A stretch of DNA of 64,000 nt from NCBI RefSeq assembly GCF_032854445.1, contig NC_088295.1, positions 7,072,501-7,136,500 on the forward strand. Reading direction: 5' to 3'. The translations under genes and the position numbers were made by a program. This DNA comes from Liolophura sinensis (Eukaryota; Mollusca; Polyplacophora; Chitonida; Chitonidae). The notes beneath the pieces were generated by a model. That model did no database searches. It saw only the letters and a list, made by a program, of their open reading frames with translations, and was not told where the DNA came from. Shown piece by piece: positions 1-11,000 of the stretch (position 1 is its first letter; each line of letters starts with the position of its first letter).

Positions 1-742
1 GGGGCCCGCTCCCCCCTTCCCTCTTCTTCACAGCAAGCACATACATTAACTTGGAGCGCGTCTGTCTGCAACAGAAAGCAGGTTTTTTTAAGATATACCC
101 CTCAGTGAGAGTATAGCAGTCTGTTACAATGAGAGGGCCGGCGATCTCTTGGCGCCGAGAGCAGTGGCCGACCTCCAGCGTGTAATTGAACAGGCACACT
201 GTATAGGCATAGACGCATAAAGCTCGTACAGCCAATAGCACAAAGCCCGTACAGCCGAAAAGACAGACTGCAAGTGGCCTACCGATGAAGATTTTAAGAA
301 GGGGCTAAGCAAGAATGAACCGAGCAAGTGGGGAGAGCTCTTAAATGGTATACATTGTGGGATAGCGGAGGTTAAACCAGTCTCCCTGCGCTTTGGGGCG
401 ACCTCACTTCTGCTGTTGGAGGCGGCATATGGGGATAGGTTCTACGTTTGGGTGCCAAAACCAGCTGCATGAGTTCCTTAAGCATAAAACAGCGGAGTTT
501 GTGCGAAGGAATGGCTTAAAGCCTTCTACGTCCAACCCCGCAAAACACTACCATAGCTTCGATTTGATATAGTTGACGCAACCCGGGGAAAAAACAAGCC
601 TCACTACTCAGGTTGCGCCCATAGGAGCCCTGGATGGGTCCGACGCGTTTTTTTCGGTTTACTTGGCGAGTCTAGTGGCTATCCCATAGCTCACGAGGTC
701 AGTGACACACATTCCCAGAACAAGGGAGGTAATTTCGCGGTG

Positions 743-1093
743 CTACTGGCCTTCAGACGGCGCATAGAAATCGGCGAGCTGAGGCTTGGGCCCCAGCGGA
801 TCAACGCGTTTGCCTGTCACCCTGGAGTACATCCGGATTGCAGCGGCAACATCCCAGAAAGTCTGGACGTCGTGGCCCTGCCGCCGGAGCTCTTCCTTGA
901 TCCAGTCTAAGCGCTCGGTTCTTTTTCGGGCCCATACCGCCTGGGCGGCTTGGAGCTGTTCTACTGCCTTGTCATGGCGCTTCCGCTCCTCGTCCAAACC
1001 GGAAGACCTTAGCGCGGAGAAGAGGTAGTTCGACCCTGCAAAGGTCAAAGCTTTTACCTGCGCGCCGCCCACCATCATTGCCACGGATGCCAT
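743..1093 (-). CDS. Small conserved virus-element protein, 116 codons
   Basis: An uninterrupted minus-strand frame of 116 residues. It starts with a short hydrophobic stretch (about residues 3-28), followed by a highly charged helical segment rich in Glu, Arg and Lys (about 34-75), then a Pro- and Tyr-containing tail. I recognise it as a member of a family repeated in cnidarian and mollusc genomes next to the ATPase and capsid-like genes, but no function is known to me. The start codon lies 3 bases from the stop of the next broken frame (1,096), which fits a compact viral gene order. The frame is intact although its neighbours are broken. Family members are often longer at the C end, so this one may be truncated. 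Confidence 0.5.
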   Translation of the reverse strand: MASVAMMVGGAQVKALTFAGSNYLFSALRSSGLDEERKRHDKAVEQLQAAQAVWARKRTERLDWIKEELRRQGHDVQTFWDVAAAIRMYSRVTGKRVDPLGPKPQLADFYAPSEGQ

Positions 1094-1095
1094 TC

Positions 1096-1816
1096 TTACT
1101 TCATGATATCTACTGGAATGAGCCCTTGTTTAATTAGCGTGTCCTTGGTTGCCATCGCGAGTCCCAGGTCCACGACCACCATCCTGATGTCCCGGGGGGT
1201 GAAGTCTAGCTTGGGAGGGGCCCTACAACGACCATCTTTCCCAGCCTCGAGTACCCCACGGCTAAAAAGAAGACGAATAGCACTCCAAGACCGGCGACGC
1301 CAACCAACACACTGTAGAAGTTTATCCAAGATCTTGGCCGCATTGGCCTTTTTCGCTGCAGCACCAGCCTTCCCAACGGCAACTGTCTTGGGATCTTTAG
1401 CACGTTTGTCACTTCTCACGCATGTCACCCTCTCCACTACTGGCTGCACCCCCGCGTTCCCCGGCTCCTCTATAGAACTCATCTTCTTCATCCCGTCCGG
1501 GACAGCTTTGTTTGAAAGAGCAGTAGTGGTTAGCACCATGGTTAGCGGGGCTAAGTACATGCCATAAGCTGTGATACAGCTGGCACACAGCACTGCTAAG
1601 CGCTTCTGCAACAAATGGGTCCGCCTCGACCTCTTCTACTAAATTCGGTCTATTTTCGGGTGGGATAGGTAGAAATCTGCTTGCCGCCATCGAATACATG
1701 TGCAATGCCGCCTCCCCGAAAGTCTTAGTCATTTGGGCGCCCAGACGGGCTTCATTCCAGGAGAACAGCCTTTCGATATCTTCGTCGCTCAAGGACTCGA
1801 TTTCATCGGCTGACAC
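1096..1816 (-). pseudogene. Broken membrane-protein region of the virus-like element
   Basis: Coding similarity is spread over overlapping minus-strand frames. The 5' part (1,409-1,816) begins with an acidic helical segment rich in Asp, Glu and Ser. The reading then appears to move to another frame near 1,600 (in the frame 1,096-1,614), and to a third near 1,330, where 1,206-1,412 encodes a clear hydrophobic segment (Val/Leu/Phe-rich, about 20 residues) typical of a membrane span. It appears to return to the second frame near 1,230. The simplest reading is one or two small structural genes hit by at least two or three frameshifts. The family is recognised from memory only; its function is unknown to me. 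Confidence 0.45.
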
Positions 1817-2002
1817 GTCTTTCCCAAATACTGCCTGGATTGCCCACCTGCCGCAAGTGTGACCAGACTATCCCTATGCTGTGCCGTCGCCGGCGGCGAT
1901 TAGTGTCCCAACGTATGGCCTCTAGACCCATCAGCCTTGGGCATGTTGTTTTGTGCCGGAGGCACGGTCCCAGCGCTGGGGCGATGTTCGTCCCTTTCTT
2001 CG

Positions 2003-2197
2003 TCAAGCAGTTGGTCCGATCAGGTCGTCACAGTCCATTTTATTCCTTCGGAACGCGTGGAGAAGAGGTGTGATAATTGTTGCGTATATATCCACGAACA
2101 GGCGCCTTAGTCTAATATAGTCGTACATGAGTCCAATAAAAAACAGAGACTGCACCGCGAATGCTGCAAGCAGCAGTAGCTGTGTGATAGCATCCAT
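2003..2197 (-). CDS. Small single-span membrane protein of the virus-like element
   Basis: A 64-codon minus-strand frame whose N-terminal third is strongly hydrophobic (about residues 4-25, with runs of Leu, Ala and Phe), then basic and aromatic residues, and a short acidic C end. This is the layout of a one- or two-span membrane peptide. A longer open frame runs upstream to 2,332 but includes low-complexity Gly-rich sequence made by the poly-C tract at ~2,291-2,308, so I chose the ATG at 2,195-2,197. The start overlaps the 3' end of the ATPase remains, as expected for a compact viral gene order. The function is unknown. Confidence 0.4.
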   Translation of the reverse strand: MDAITQLLLLAAFAVQSLFFIGLMYDYIRLRRLFVDIYATIITPLLHAFRRNKMDCDDLIGPTA

Positions 2198-2640
2198 GAT
2201 AGCACACCTGATATGCAGCTGGCTGATCAGTGTTAGGCTTAGCAGGCTTAGCGTGCCGCTTCTCTGCCAACAGCTGCCGAACTGCCGTTCTCCCCCCCCC
2301 CCCCCCCCACACACACACCAACCTCGCGTCAAGATGACATCGTTCTCTCGTATACAGTCTTCAAACGAATCCCGACCGTTACAGTGAAAGAGGGAAATCC
2401 AACGCGTCTGCTCGCGCAGATATCTTGAGGACGCATTTATACTTCTGAGTGAGAATTTGGTTCTCGTGCCGACCGGAGAAAGCTAGGGAAGTGAGCATAT
2501 CCTTTTTGCCTTCAGAATGCTACAGCCATCGATGATGTACAGTGCGGGCTCCCCCTGAAAAGGTTGTACAGCGCTCGCAGGTAGTCGTACAACCGCTCAC
2601 CGGGATCGAGGAAGTAGACCTCGGGTCCCTAAGACCAAAT
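2170..2640 (-). pseudogene. Remains of an A32/FtsK-like packaging ATPase
   Basis: On the minus strand, short coding blocks in different frames correspond, in the right order, to the C-terminal half of a viral DNA-packaging ATPase as I know the family from invertebrate genome elements. A hydrophobic Walker-B-like strand ending in Asp lies near 2,535-2,550. A block with an aromatic-His-Cys motif and an acidic stretch lies near 2,340-2,380. A basic tail lies near 2,200-2,260. These blocks need several frame changes, and the C-terminal part is interrupted by a poly-C run at ~2,291-2,308. The Walker A loop is not in the preserved part. In the family the enzyme pumps DNA into capsids; this copy cannot encode a working enzyme. 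The match is from memory, without a search. Confidence 0.5.
2291..2322. repeat. Poly-C run followed by (CA)n
   Basis: About 18 consecutive C residues followed by a short CA run. It sits inside the ATPase remains and probably contributed to the frame loss, since homopolymers of this length mutate easily and are also hard to sequence. Confidence 0.85.
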
Positions 2641-2651
2641 ACAGAGCATAC

Positions 2652-3410
2652 CTACACTTGAGGAATTCTTTCAACGACACATATGGTAGGCCTTAGTCTC
2701 TGGCGACGGTGGCCACCTCTGGGTCCCGCTACTTGATAGGTGAGCTGGCGAAGAACTTCCGGGCCTCTTCCCATTGCTGTTATGCCCGCATTCCTTGGCT
2801 GTACAGCTGATTGGGGATGCCCTCTATCGTATTCTACCTTAGTGATCTGAGGGTTGTAAAAGGACTCAGGCTTCCTCTTCCACGGCGCTCCGGCTGCTTC
2901 AGCCTCCAACAGCATCAAGACGTCTTTTAGCGATTTAGCTGGCACATTGAGGTTTATGTTCCAGAGTGTGTCTGATTTGTCTTTCACCAGCCTGTGGTGC
3001 CGGAAAACGCGATCACATAGCATGACGAGCCTTCCAAACTGGCTGCAGATCTGTCTAGCCAACTCCGGTTCGGTGACCATATCGACCTCCAGATTGATGT
3101 TTTCGACAATGTAAATGGCGGCAGCATCATCTATCGCCTTTATGACCCGGCTGTAGGTGTTGAACGTCAGTTCGCACTCTAGGAAGTCGTTAAAGGCGCT
3201 CTGATAGAATGGCATATGGCATATGGCTCTAGAATGGCATATGGCTCATATGGTTCCGATGTAGAACCGGTTACCATATGCTTTCGCGATGGCTTTGTCT
3301 TCAGCATTATCATCCTTCGCGTCTTCCGCTTCAACGCGGAGTTTGAGCATGTTGACACTACCGATACCGATGTCTCCTTGACTATAGCGTGTCCTAGGTC
3401 ATACATCATA
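2652..3410 (-). pseudogene. Broken capsid-like gene of the virus-like element
   Basis: The main block (2,652-3,215, minus) is open for 187 codons. It contains a segment with the order Asn-Pro near an Ile-Thr-Lys motif that I associate with a capsid-like family in invertebrate virus-derived elements. A separate block just upstream (about 3,250-3,355) is in a frame ending in TGA. The junction is an 18-bp tandem duplication (around 3,205-3,252) that introduces the stop. Near 2,700-2,740 the frame also appears to shift again. The gene lies next to the ATPase remains on the same strand. The capsid assignment is from memory of the family and should be treated as tentative; that the locus is interrupted is directly visible. 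Confidence 0.45.
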
Positions 3411-3547
3411 TTTAAACGTGACCTTACACATTCGTCGGCGCGCTGGACTCGGCGGGCCCTAATTGCACTGACATAGCTTTATTACATCTGGCAGATGTTA
3501 ATGGTTTTGAGCGGCCAGGTGTGCGCCTTCCAACTCCAGCTAGGTGT

Positions 3548-3748
3548 TCATATACGACAGAAGGCGCCATTGGGGGAGATCCGATGAAGAACCACTGAAG
3601 TTGAATGAGATCGCCGAAATAGATGTCGGGGTCTCGGATTTACGCCAAAAACTCTGCCTGGTTCGGACAGAGACATGAAAGTCTCGTTAAATGAGATGCG
3701 ACCAAATGGGACGTTGATCTGGCTGTGACTCCACTCTTGTGCATACAT
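3548..3748 (-). pseudogene. Upstream fragment of the capsid-like region
   Basis: A 66-codon minus-strand frame with a beta-strand-like pattern (Gln-Ile-Asn followed by Phe-Gly-Arg-Ile-Ser-Phe-Asn) on the same strand and immediately upstream of the broken capsid-like gene. It may be the N-terminal part of that gene or a separate small structural protein. Its C end becomes Arg/His/Ser-rich, which suggests a frame change. No search was possible. Confidence 0.3.
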
Positions 3749-4306
3749 CAGTGGGTGGTGTGGTACGTAAGGTTTTTAATCACAGCACGGCTTTCCTCTC
3801 GTACACGCTCCTGGGGGACAAAGTTCGTGTGAGCGGGTCGCCGAAAGAGGGCTATACTATCGGAGGAGATCCTGACTCAAAATCCCGGCTCGATCCCAAC
3901 TCACCATTTCCATCACCTTCCCAGTTATCCAGTTAATCATTCTGGATATTGTATTGGGTCCTTAAGGAGTTCCCGATCCTTTCCATGTACTTCCCGGCTT
4001 GAGGATCGTCGCAAAACTGCTTAAGGGAGGATCTATTTAATTGGAGACGAAGGTAGACAATGTCCAGGCCGCTGTGGCACAACCGGTTGCATTCAATTGA
4101 AACGGGTAAGAATAAGAACTAGCCTCATGTCAGAACTAGAATTAAACGTTGCACTTGCGTCCACATAGAGATGGCGAAGCTGTATCCAACATTACCACCC
4201 TCTGCTCCCCCCCCCACCCCCCGACTGTCCATCCGCACGAGTATAGCTTACACATATAAGCGCTCTGAAAAAGTAGCTATAAAGTGAGAGGGATGTCAGA
4301 GCCGGA

Positions 4307-4774
4307 TTGTACAAGAAATACCGTGGGGCCGTCAACGTGGTCGATGGCATTGATACCACACTACTCGCGACCAGAACTGGCCTGGGTGTGGCGGCAGTCG
4401 GGCTGTTGTCCACAATAATCGCCGCACCCATAGCCATAAGTATGGAAGGGGCTGCCTTGACCTGTGGCCTATTTAGTGGGGCGGGTAAGTTTGTCAGCTT
4501 GCGCCTGGCCACCAAAGGCAAGAAACATAATGATATCCGGTTACTGGCTGAGAGTAAGCTTAATACCATGACAGACCACGTCTCCACAGCGCACATTGAC
4601 GGTACGATCTCGGAGACCGAGTTTCGGCTGATTCTGGGTGAAGGCGAGAAGTACCGAGAAATGAAGCACCAGATTAGGGCGGGCACAGCCACTCACTCGC
4701 TTTCGTTAGATCAAAAAACGAAAGAAGAGTTGCGGCGGTGTGGGCGGGACGAAGCTCGAGCGTCTTGTATTTAA
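4307..4774 (+). CDS. Helical membrane protein of the virus-like element
   Basis: A 155-codon plus-strand frame. Residues about 22-62 are hydrophobic and small-residue rich (Val, Gly, Ala, Ile), forming two likely membrane helices. A charged helical region with Lys, Glu and Asp (about 70-125) follows, then a basic/acidic tail. I recognise this layout from a family present in very many copies in cnidarian and mollusc genomes; its function is not known to me. It is the only well-kept plus-strand gene of the element and is divergent from the capsid/ATPase genes. The C-terminal tail around residues 125-135 looks unlike the family and may reflect a small rearrangement. The first in-frame Met at 4,307 is used; an upstream start outside the frame is possible. 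Confidence 0.5.
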   Translation: MYKKYRGAVNVVDGIDTTLLATRTGLGVAAVGLLSTIIAAPIAISMEGAALTCGLFSGAGKFVSLRLATKGKKHNDIRLLAESKLNTMTDHVSTAHIDGTISETEFRLILGEGEKYREMKHQIRAGTATHSLSLDQKTKEELRRCGRDEARASCI

Positions 4775-5439
4775 AAAACTATCCAAATTAGACTGCTCGG
4801 CTCAGAGGTTGGATACCGGAGTTCGGTTTACTTCTAGTATCGCGCCCAAGACTGCTATGAGATGTGTGCACCAACACCTATAGCCCAGATACTCGTTGTG
4901 GCCTCGATTGCAGACAAGTGAGGTGCATTTATGTATCATGGTGTACAGGCTGTCCAGCGTTGTAAGCATTGCAGAAGAGAAGACATTTGCAATGGCCGGA
5001 CTCAGAGAGGAGATAGGTGATCAGGCATATGAGATAACCCAGCTCAGTGAAAAACTAGACGGCCTAGAGAGATCTGCCTCCGCCGATTAGCTATGTACGT
5101 GAGGGCCTTATGTTGGGGCGGATATATCAGAAGGCCTAGTCTATGGGAGGCCGGCGGAGCTTTTTATATAGTGCCTTCAGCTTGTATCTCGTGATGCAAT
5201 GCAGTTGATGTAGCTTTTATGCAAGAATTAAATAATAATTTTTGTCCACTGGAACAATAAGATGTATTTCTTTGAAGGTCCGCGAGTAGATCCTGCACGT
5301 TAGCGTCGTTTAGTAACCTGTTTGGCTGCTGTAAGTGCATTAATATAGTGATATTAGTATCATCGTATACTGACTATTTGCCAGATTTTTTGTTTTACTT
5401 CAAGAATATTTAACTTTATGACAGAGAGTCTGGAGGAAA
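4775..5439. other. Spacer at the right edge of the virus-like element
   Basis: Contains a 64-codon plus-strand frame (4,896-5,090) with a helical, acidic C-terminal half that might be a last remnant of the element, but I do not recognise it. After about 5,200 the sequence turns AT-rich and looks like ordinary host spacer. No target duplication or terminal repeat was found at this edge. Confidence 0.3.
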
Positions 5440-6500
5440 TCACATCACCTAACCACCAGGTAACCGTTCTTTACTTGTGTGACGGTAGTCTGGTTTAACC
5501 TCCCCTCGCTAGGTACCTGATAAACCTTTACTTATGTCACAATGGTCAGGCTTAACCTCATCCCGCCAGGTAACCGATAAGCCTTTGCTTGTGTGACGCT
5601 GATCTGACTTAACCTCACCAGGTACCTGACAAACCTTTACTAATGTGACGGCGGTCTGGCTTAACCTCATCTCACCATGTACCACACAATGTCTTTACTG
5701 ATGTGACGGTGGTCTAGATTAACCTCACCTCGTACCCTACAAGCCTTTACTTATGTAACTCTGATCTGGCTTAACCTCACTAGGCGAGGGTCTGGTTTCA
5801 CCACACCTCACTAGGTAATCCATAAACCTTTACTAATGTGACAAGGGTCTGTCTTAACCTCACCTCACCAAGTACCTGACAAATCTTTACTTATGTGACT
5901 CTGATCTGGCTCAAGAGTTTGGAGAAAATAACATAACCTCACCTCACCAGGTTACTCTAATAAACGTTGCATGTATTACGAGGGTCTAGCTTTAGCAGGG
6001 TATGGCGGATACCTTCACTTTTCACCGTGTAACTGATAACCTTACTTATTATGTGGCGGGGGTCTGGTCTAAAAGAAAAGACCTCATATAACTGGGTATA
6101 ACTGACGAAATTTAGTTTCATAACAGGAGTCTCACTCTGGCTTAAGAAGAGTTTGGAGGAAAGCATTTCGGCTCATCAAGTAACTGATAAACCTTATGTG
6201 ATTGAGGTCTGGCTTAAGCAGAGTTTAGGGGAAACCATCTCAGCTCTTTAGGTAACTGATAAACCTTATGTCACTGGGGTCTGGCTATAGCAGGGTTTAG
6301 AGGAATCCACCTGAGCTCATCCGGAACTGATAAACCTTATGTGATTGAGATCCGGCATAAGCAGAGTTTGGAGAAAACCATCTGAGTTCACCAGGTAACT
6401 GATAAACCTTATGTGACAGAGGTTAGACTTAAGCAATTTGGAAGAAACCATCTCAGCTCACCAGATAATTGATAAACTGTATTTATTTGACAGGGGTTTA
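5440..6500. repeat. Minisatellite, degenerate 58-77 bp units
   Basis: Units share the words 'ctcaccaggtaactgataaac' in part, 'cttatgtgac' and 'ggtctggcttaa'. The first half has shorter units (about 58 bp) and the second half longer ones (about 70-77 bp) that add 'gagtttggagga'. Copies are diverged, so the array is old. No coding role is seen. Confidence 0.8.
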
Positions 6501-8072
6501 AGCTGGAGAAAAAAGTATGAAACAACTACGTATTTAAAATCCATTCTTAGTAGAAAATTCTATAAAAAAGAAAAGATGCATTTACAATTGTCTGTCAGAG
6601 GAAGATATTATTAAATTTTAAATAATTAGTAAGACATTTTACACATTGATATAACACTGTGAATTTGGTGCACTACTTAAGATTGTAAATTAACTTCTTG
6701 GTATCCTAATATGAAAACAGAGCTACATCAAGGAAGTCTGTCATAGTCACTCAACGGCAAATACTGGCTAATAAACAAAACAATCATGTACATATCCACA
6801 CGGTCTGTCTGGTTCACCACAAAAAAATATAACACATCTAACAAATACCCGTACAGAATGATCAGTTATAACATGGCATTTCATGCAAGGACTGCATGTT
6901 GATGGAAGCTTAACTGATAAATTTAATTTCAAATAAATAGTACCATCTTGAATTGAAATTCCTTTACAGTGGTAATAAGTTCATTAACAAGTCAATCACA
7001 TGTTCGGGCTACTCATATTCGAACAACATTCATGTAAACATGTACAGGTATTAAAGTGCATGAGCATAATTCGTACATACGTATGCATGACACGGGCATG
7101 CAAAACTATTACTAGTCATCATACACACAAGTCTTAACACCACAAACACATTCACCCACCACTTACAGGTATACAGTTTTTGCTTTCTTGTACATATATG
7201 TTATGTCTGGCTTTTGTGTATGTCTTATGCCAAACTAGACCCGCTGTGCATACAGGTTTAGTTGTCAAATACAATCTGTACAGGGTCAATGTGCACAGAA
7301 ATACTAACAGTAGTCACGTCTATATGATGATGTTCACAAGAAAACACAGAAAAACAGACAATGGACAATAGCATCAACTGACTAATGTCTAGTTCTAAAA
7401 TTGATAAAGTAAAAAATATAGCCTATGGGAGATACATTTGACTGATTTTTGTTTAAGGTTTTCCCTAAGAATTGTCCACAAAATGGTGGATAAACATACA
7501 CATGTACATGCAACGTAGGTAAGACAAACTGAAACTGTTATTAAAATTGCAATGCTCTGATACTGCAAGACATTTGTGAATGTTTAAATATTCAAGTGAA
7601 GTAGATTTAAAATGGAAGAATTGCAACAAGGTGCACTGATGTTGGACACAGAATAGTGTGTGTGAAATGCGACATTACAGGCAATCTCAGCTAACTATGA
7701 CATCATTGTATAGTTGGCACTGAATAAACAGAAACCTGCAGGCCTAGGATTAAAATATAACAACCAGATAAGCACTATGCCAGACTTATCAGAAGATATA
7801 AAAATACACTCAACCTTTTATGTAAAATTCTATCATGGTATTAAAATGAATTATTATGAAATGATGCCGTTACTGTATAACTGTGAACAACTGCTGAAAT
7901 TATAAACACATATATAAAATTTTACAAAATATTTGAAATTACCACGGAGTAATTTACATCATCCATGACATGGAGTATATATATCTTAGTCTGGAGTGAA
8001 TGTTTGGGAATATTTCATCAGTGGCCTTAAGGATGTTAGGATACACATATTAAAAGCACATCCAGCTCTTCA
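6501..8072. other. AT-rich intergenic sequence, TK1 3' flank
   Basis: No coding similarity recognised. The right end presumably contains the 3' UTR of the minus-strand thymidine kinase gene, but I found no clear polyadenylation hexamer on the minus strand close to the stop codon. Confidence 0.5.
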
Positions 8073-11000
8073 TCATGAGGCTGCATTAACCATATTAAGT
8101 GGAGATGTGAATAATTTGCGTTTGTGTTTTGTGTCAACTGGTGCGTGTAGGTCGCACTGGACAGGTGTGTTCTCTTTGTCTTCCTCAGACTTCTGTGGAG
8201 AGTAGAAACAGGTTCTGCACACAGCCAGGTACTTGTCAGCTCCTCCAATAACCTCCACCTGGTCAACAATCAAGGGTTAAGACTATTACTGTATGCTCTG
8301 TGGCCACTGGACTGGATCATACAGTACACCATGACAGCAAGGGTAACAGTTCAGACAATTACAGTACAGCCTCTTCCACAGATACCAATCTGGGGTACAT
8401 AATGACTGCAAGAGCAATTGGCGTCATCGATCAACAGTTCAGGCAATTACAGTACAGAACCTGCATGGCTACTGGACTGGGGTCATACAAAACACGACAG
8501 GTATACCAGGTGAGGCAATCAGTGTCATCAGTCAACAGTTCAGACAATTAACGTACAGAAGCTGCGTGCCTACTGGACTGGGGTCATACAGAACACAACG
8601 GGTATAAAAGGCAATCAGTGTCATCAGTTCAGACAATTACAGTAAAGAACCTGCGTGGCTACTGGACTGGGGTCATACAGAACACTAAACGCACATCAGG
8701 TGAGGTAATTAGTGTCACTAGTCAACAGTTCAGACAATTACAATACAGCCTCTTCCACGGATACAAATCTGGTGTCATACAGCAAATAATATCAGCAGAG
8801 GTAATTACTGCCAACAATCAACAGGTCCGACAATTACTGAGCAGAACCTCTGTTACTGCCTAACACAAGCAGGTTTGTGGATGCTCTCCACATCTACATT
8901 ATGACATAAATGCTTTTTATTTACTCTTTTTTATTCTTCAAAAACAAAACAAAAAAAAACTGGCCTAGCAAGCCTTGTATATTGTGCAGAAAATGCCTTA
9001 CCTCCTTCTCACTGCCTTTCCTCTTTGTGAATGATGCTGCGGAAAAGCATTTCATACAGACAGCGTTCAGCTTGACAACACTCTCTGCCAATGGTACCAG
9101 ATTCAATATGTTCCCGAAACCCTGACATAAAATGAATACATTTAATAACAGCACTTCTGGAATAATATGTTTTTCAATATCCAGAATAATGAGAAAATAA
9201 TCTCTACTAATAAACCTTACTTATTCTGATAGGGTTGTGTCAAGCCCAACAATGAATATATCACAGATGGCCCTACAGGGATGTGATGCTTTAAATATTA
9301 TAGGTAAAATAACATTTCTCCCCAGTCTATCAATCGCCTAGTATCTAACTGAATACTAATGATACTTATTTGTGTTGAGTTTTGACTTACGAATTAGTAA
9401 GCAACTAAACAATAATACGTCAGCATACACAGTGACTTTACAGAGATTAGAAGGTAGGTAGGCCTTGCCTCAAATCAACAAACATTAGCAGTATTAGTGA
9501 AACATTCCACACTTATTGATGATCCACACATCCAGAGAGAAGGATTTAATTTGATCTGTGTTTAATGCTGTACTCAAGAAGCTTTCTCTTACACAACGCG
9601 GGCAACATTATGATGGGAGGAAACTGGCCACAGCCTGGGAGAAACCCACGACCACCAACAGGTTTCCAGGGAGAAGGAATCTACCATCACATTTACACTG
9701 TTCTTTGGTTAACCCACCTTTTTTTGAAATGTTCCATCTAATGCTGCTACAATGACAGTTTTGCCCATCTCTGCCATGATGTCACAAAATTCCACCACAT
9801 CTGGAAACTAAACAATTCATAAATTACACTCAATTAAGGTTCCACTGCAGCCAAAAAAAATTACCTATTGACCTGGGCTGTGTTTGTGCATGTATAGACC
9901 TGACACATGTTTTTGTCTGTCATCCAAGGAGGAAAATTTCAGTTCTTTTACAACCCGAGCGCGTCCTAAAATTTGGTATACACATTATGAGTGCACAATT
10001 TATCCTGGATTTCAAAATGTCCAAACCTGCACCTGAAACTGGAAATCCAGCCCTTCAAACCTTTGAATTGAAAAGTAATACTGTCATGTTTCATACTGAA
10101 ACCTTGCAGACATGTACAGGCTGTTAAACTGTTGAAAACAAAACCTAATGACTAGAGCACCCATACATTTGAACCACATTCTCAATGAAAACTTCCTCTG
10201 GATGACAGCCAGCAAGTATTTAGTTGGTGGTTCAAGTACCAAACATGGCTGATGTCAGTTTGACTTCTTGATGAAACAGTTTCAACGGCTGGATTATTGT
10301 TAGAAGTGGGTATGCCGATACAAGCTGACATCTGTAAAACCAGGATGGGGATTCAGGATGAACATGTGCTCAGCTATATGTACTAGGTATAGCCTGGCTG
10401 GATGGGCCAATACTTCCACCAATCAGTAGATATACATACATGTGTATATACTCAGGAGGTATGATATCAACTGCAGATTGATCAGATGGGCTTTAGCCAG
10501 GATTTGACAATGTCACTAGCTAAAAATCACTTACCTAAACACAGTATCTACATGTTCATACTATCAAAGACTTGATAGAAGGAAGTTCAAAGAAATATTG
10601 AAGTTATATAGTATATAAGCCTAAATAATTATTGTGCTTAGAATCAAATTCACACAAAATTTTAAAGACCTACTGTATTTTAATTTTGAATATATACATG
10701 TATTAATTTCTGAATATTTCTGAACAGATCTATAAGATGACAGATCTAAGCAGCCGATGACAAGCATGACTTACAAACTGTCCCTCGTCTATTCCAATGA
10801 CATCATGACACCCAGCAGCACAGCACAGGTCCATCAGTGACATTGCTGAAACAGCAGGGAGAACTTGCCTGAAAGAAAATTGTCAAGCAAATGTGCAATT
10901 AATCATTTCACATCCATCACTTAATGTAAGACAAAAGACAAAGGCACACAGAGAAAAAAGACAATGTCACTGTCTGCATAATATCTTAATGGCAAATAAA

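Larger units (their letters stand above)
1..5200. mobile_element. Decayed virus-like dsDNA element (Polinton/adintovirus-like, tentative)
   Basis: The first ~5.2 kb differs from the rest of the window: it is richer in GC, dense in overlapping open frames, and nearly free of the AT-rich spacer seen elsewhere. Minus-strand reading frames include remains of an A32/FtsK-like packaging ATPase, a capsid-like protein, two or three small membrane proteins and a small conserved protein. A plus-strand gene near 4,300-4,770 encodes a helical membrane protein. From memory, this set of proteins recurs in multi-copy, mostly unannotated loci of cnidarian and mollusc genomes. The ATPase plus capsid-like pairing is what points to a virus-derived element. 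Several genes are broken by frameshifts or stops, so this copy looks inactive. I see no DNA polymerase, integrase, protease or terminal inverted repeat, so the exact class is an inference. The left end may be cut by the window edge. Confidence 0.55.

Noticed and set aside
124-327. A 67-codon minus-strand frame at the left edge
   Set aside because: No recognisable domain, and no relation to the other genes of the virus-like element that I can see.
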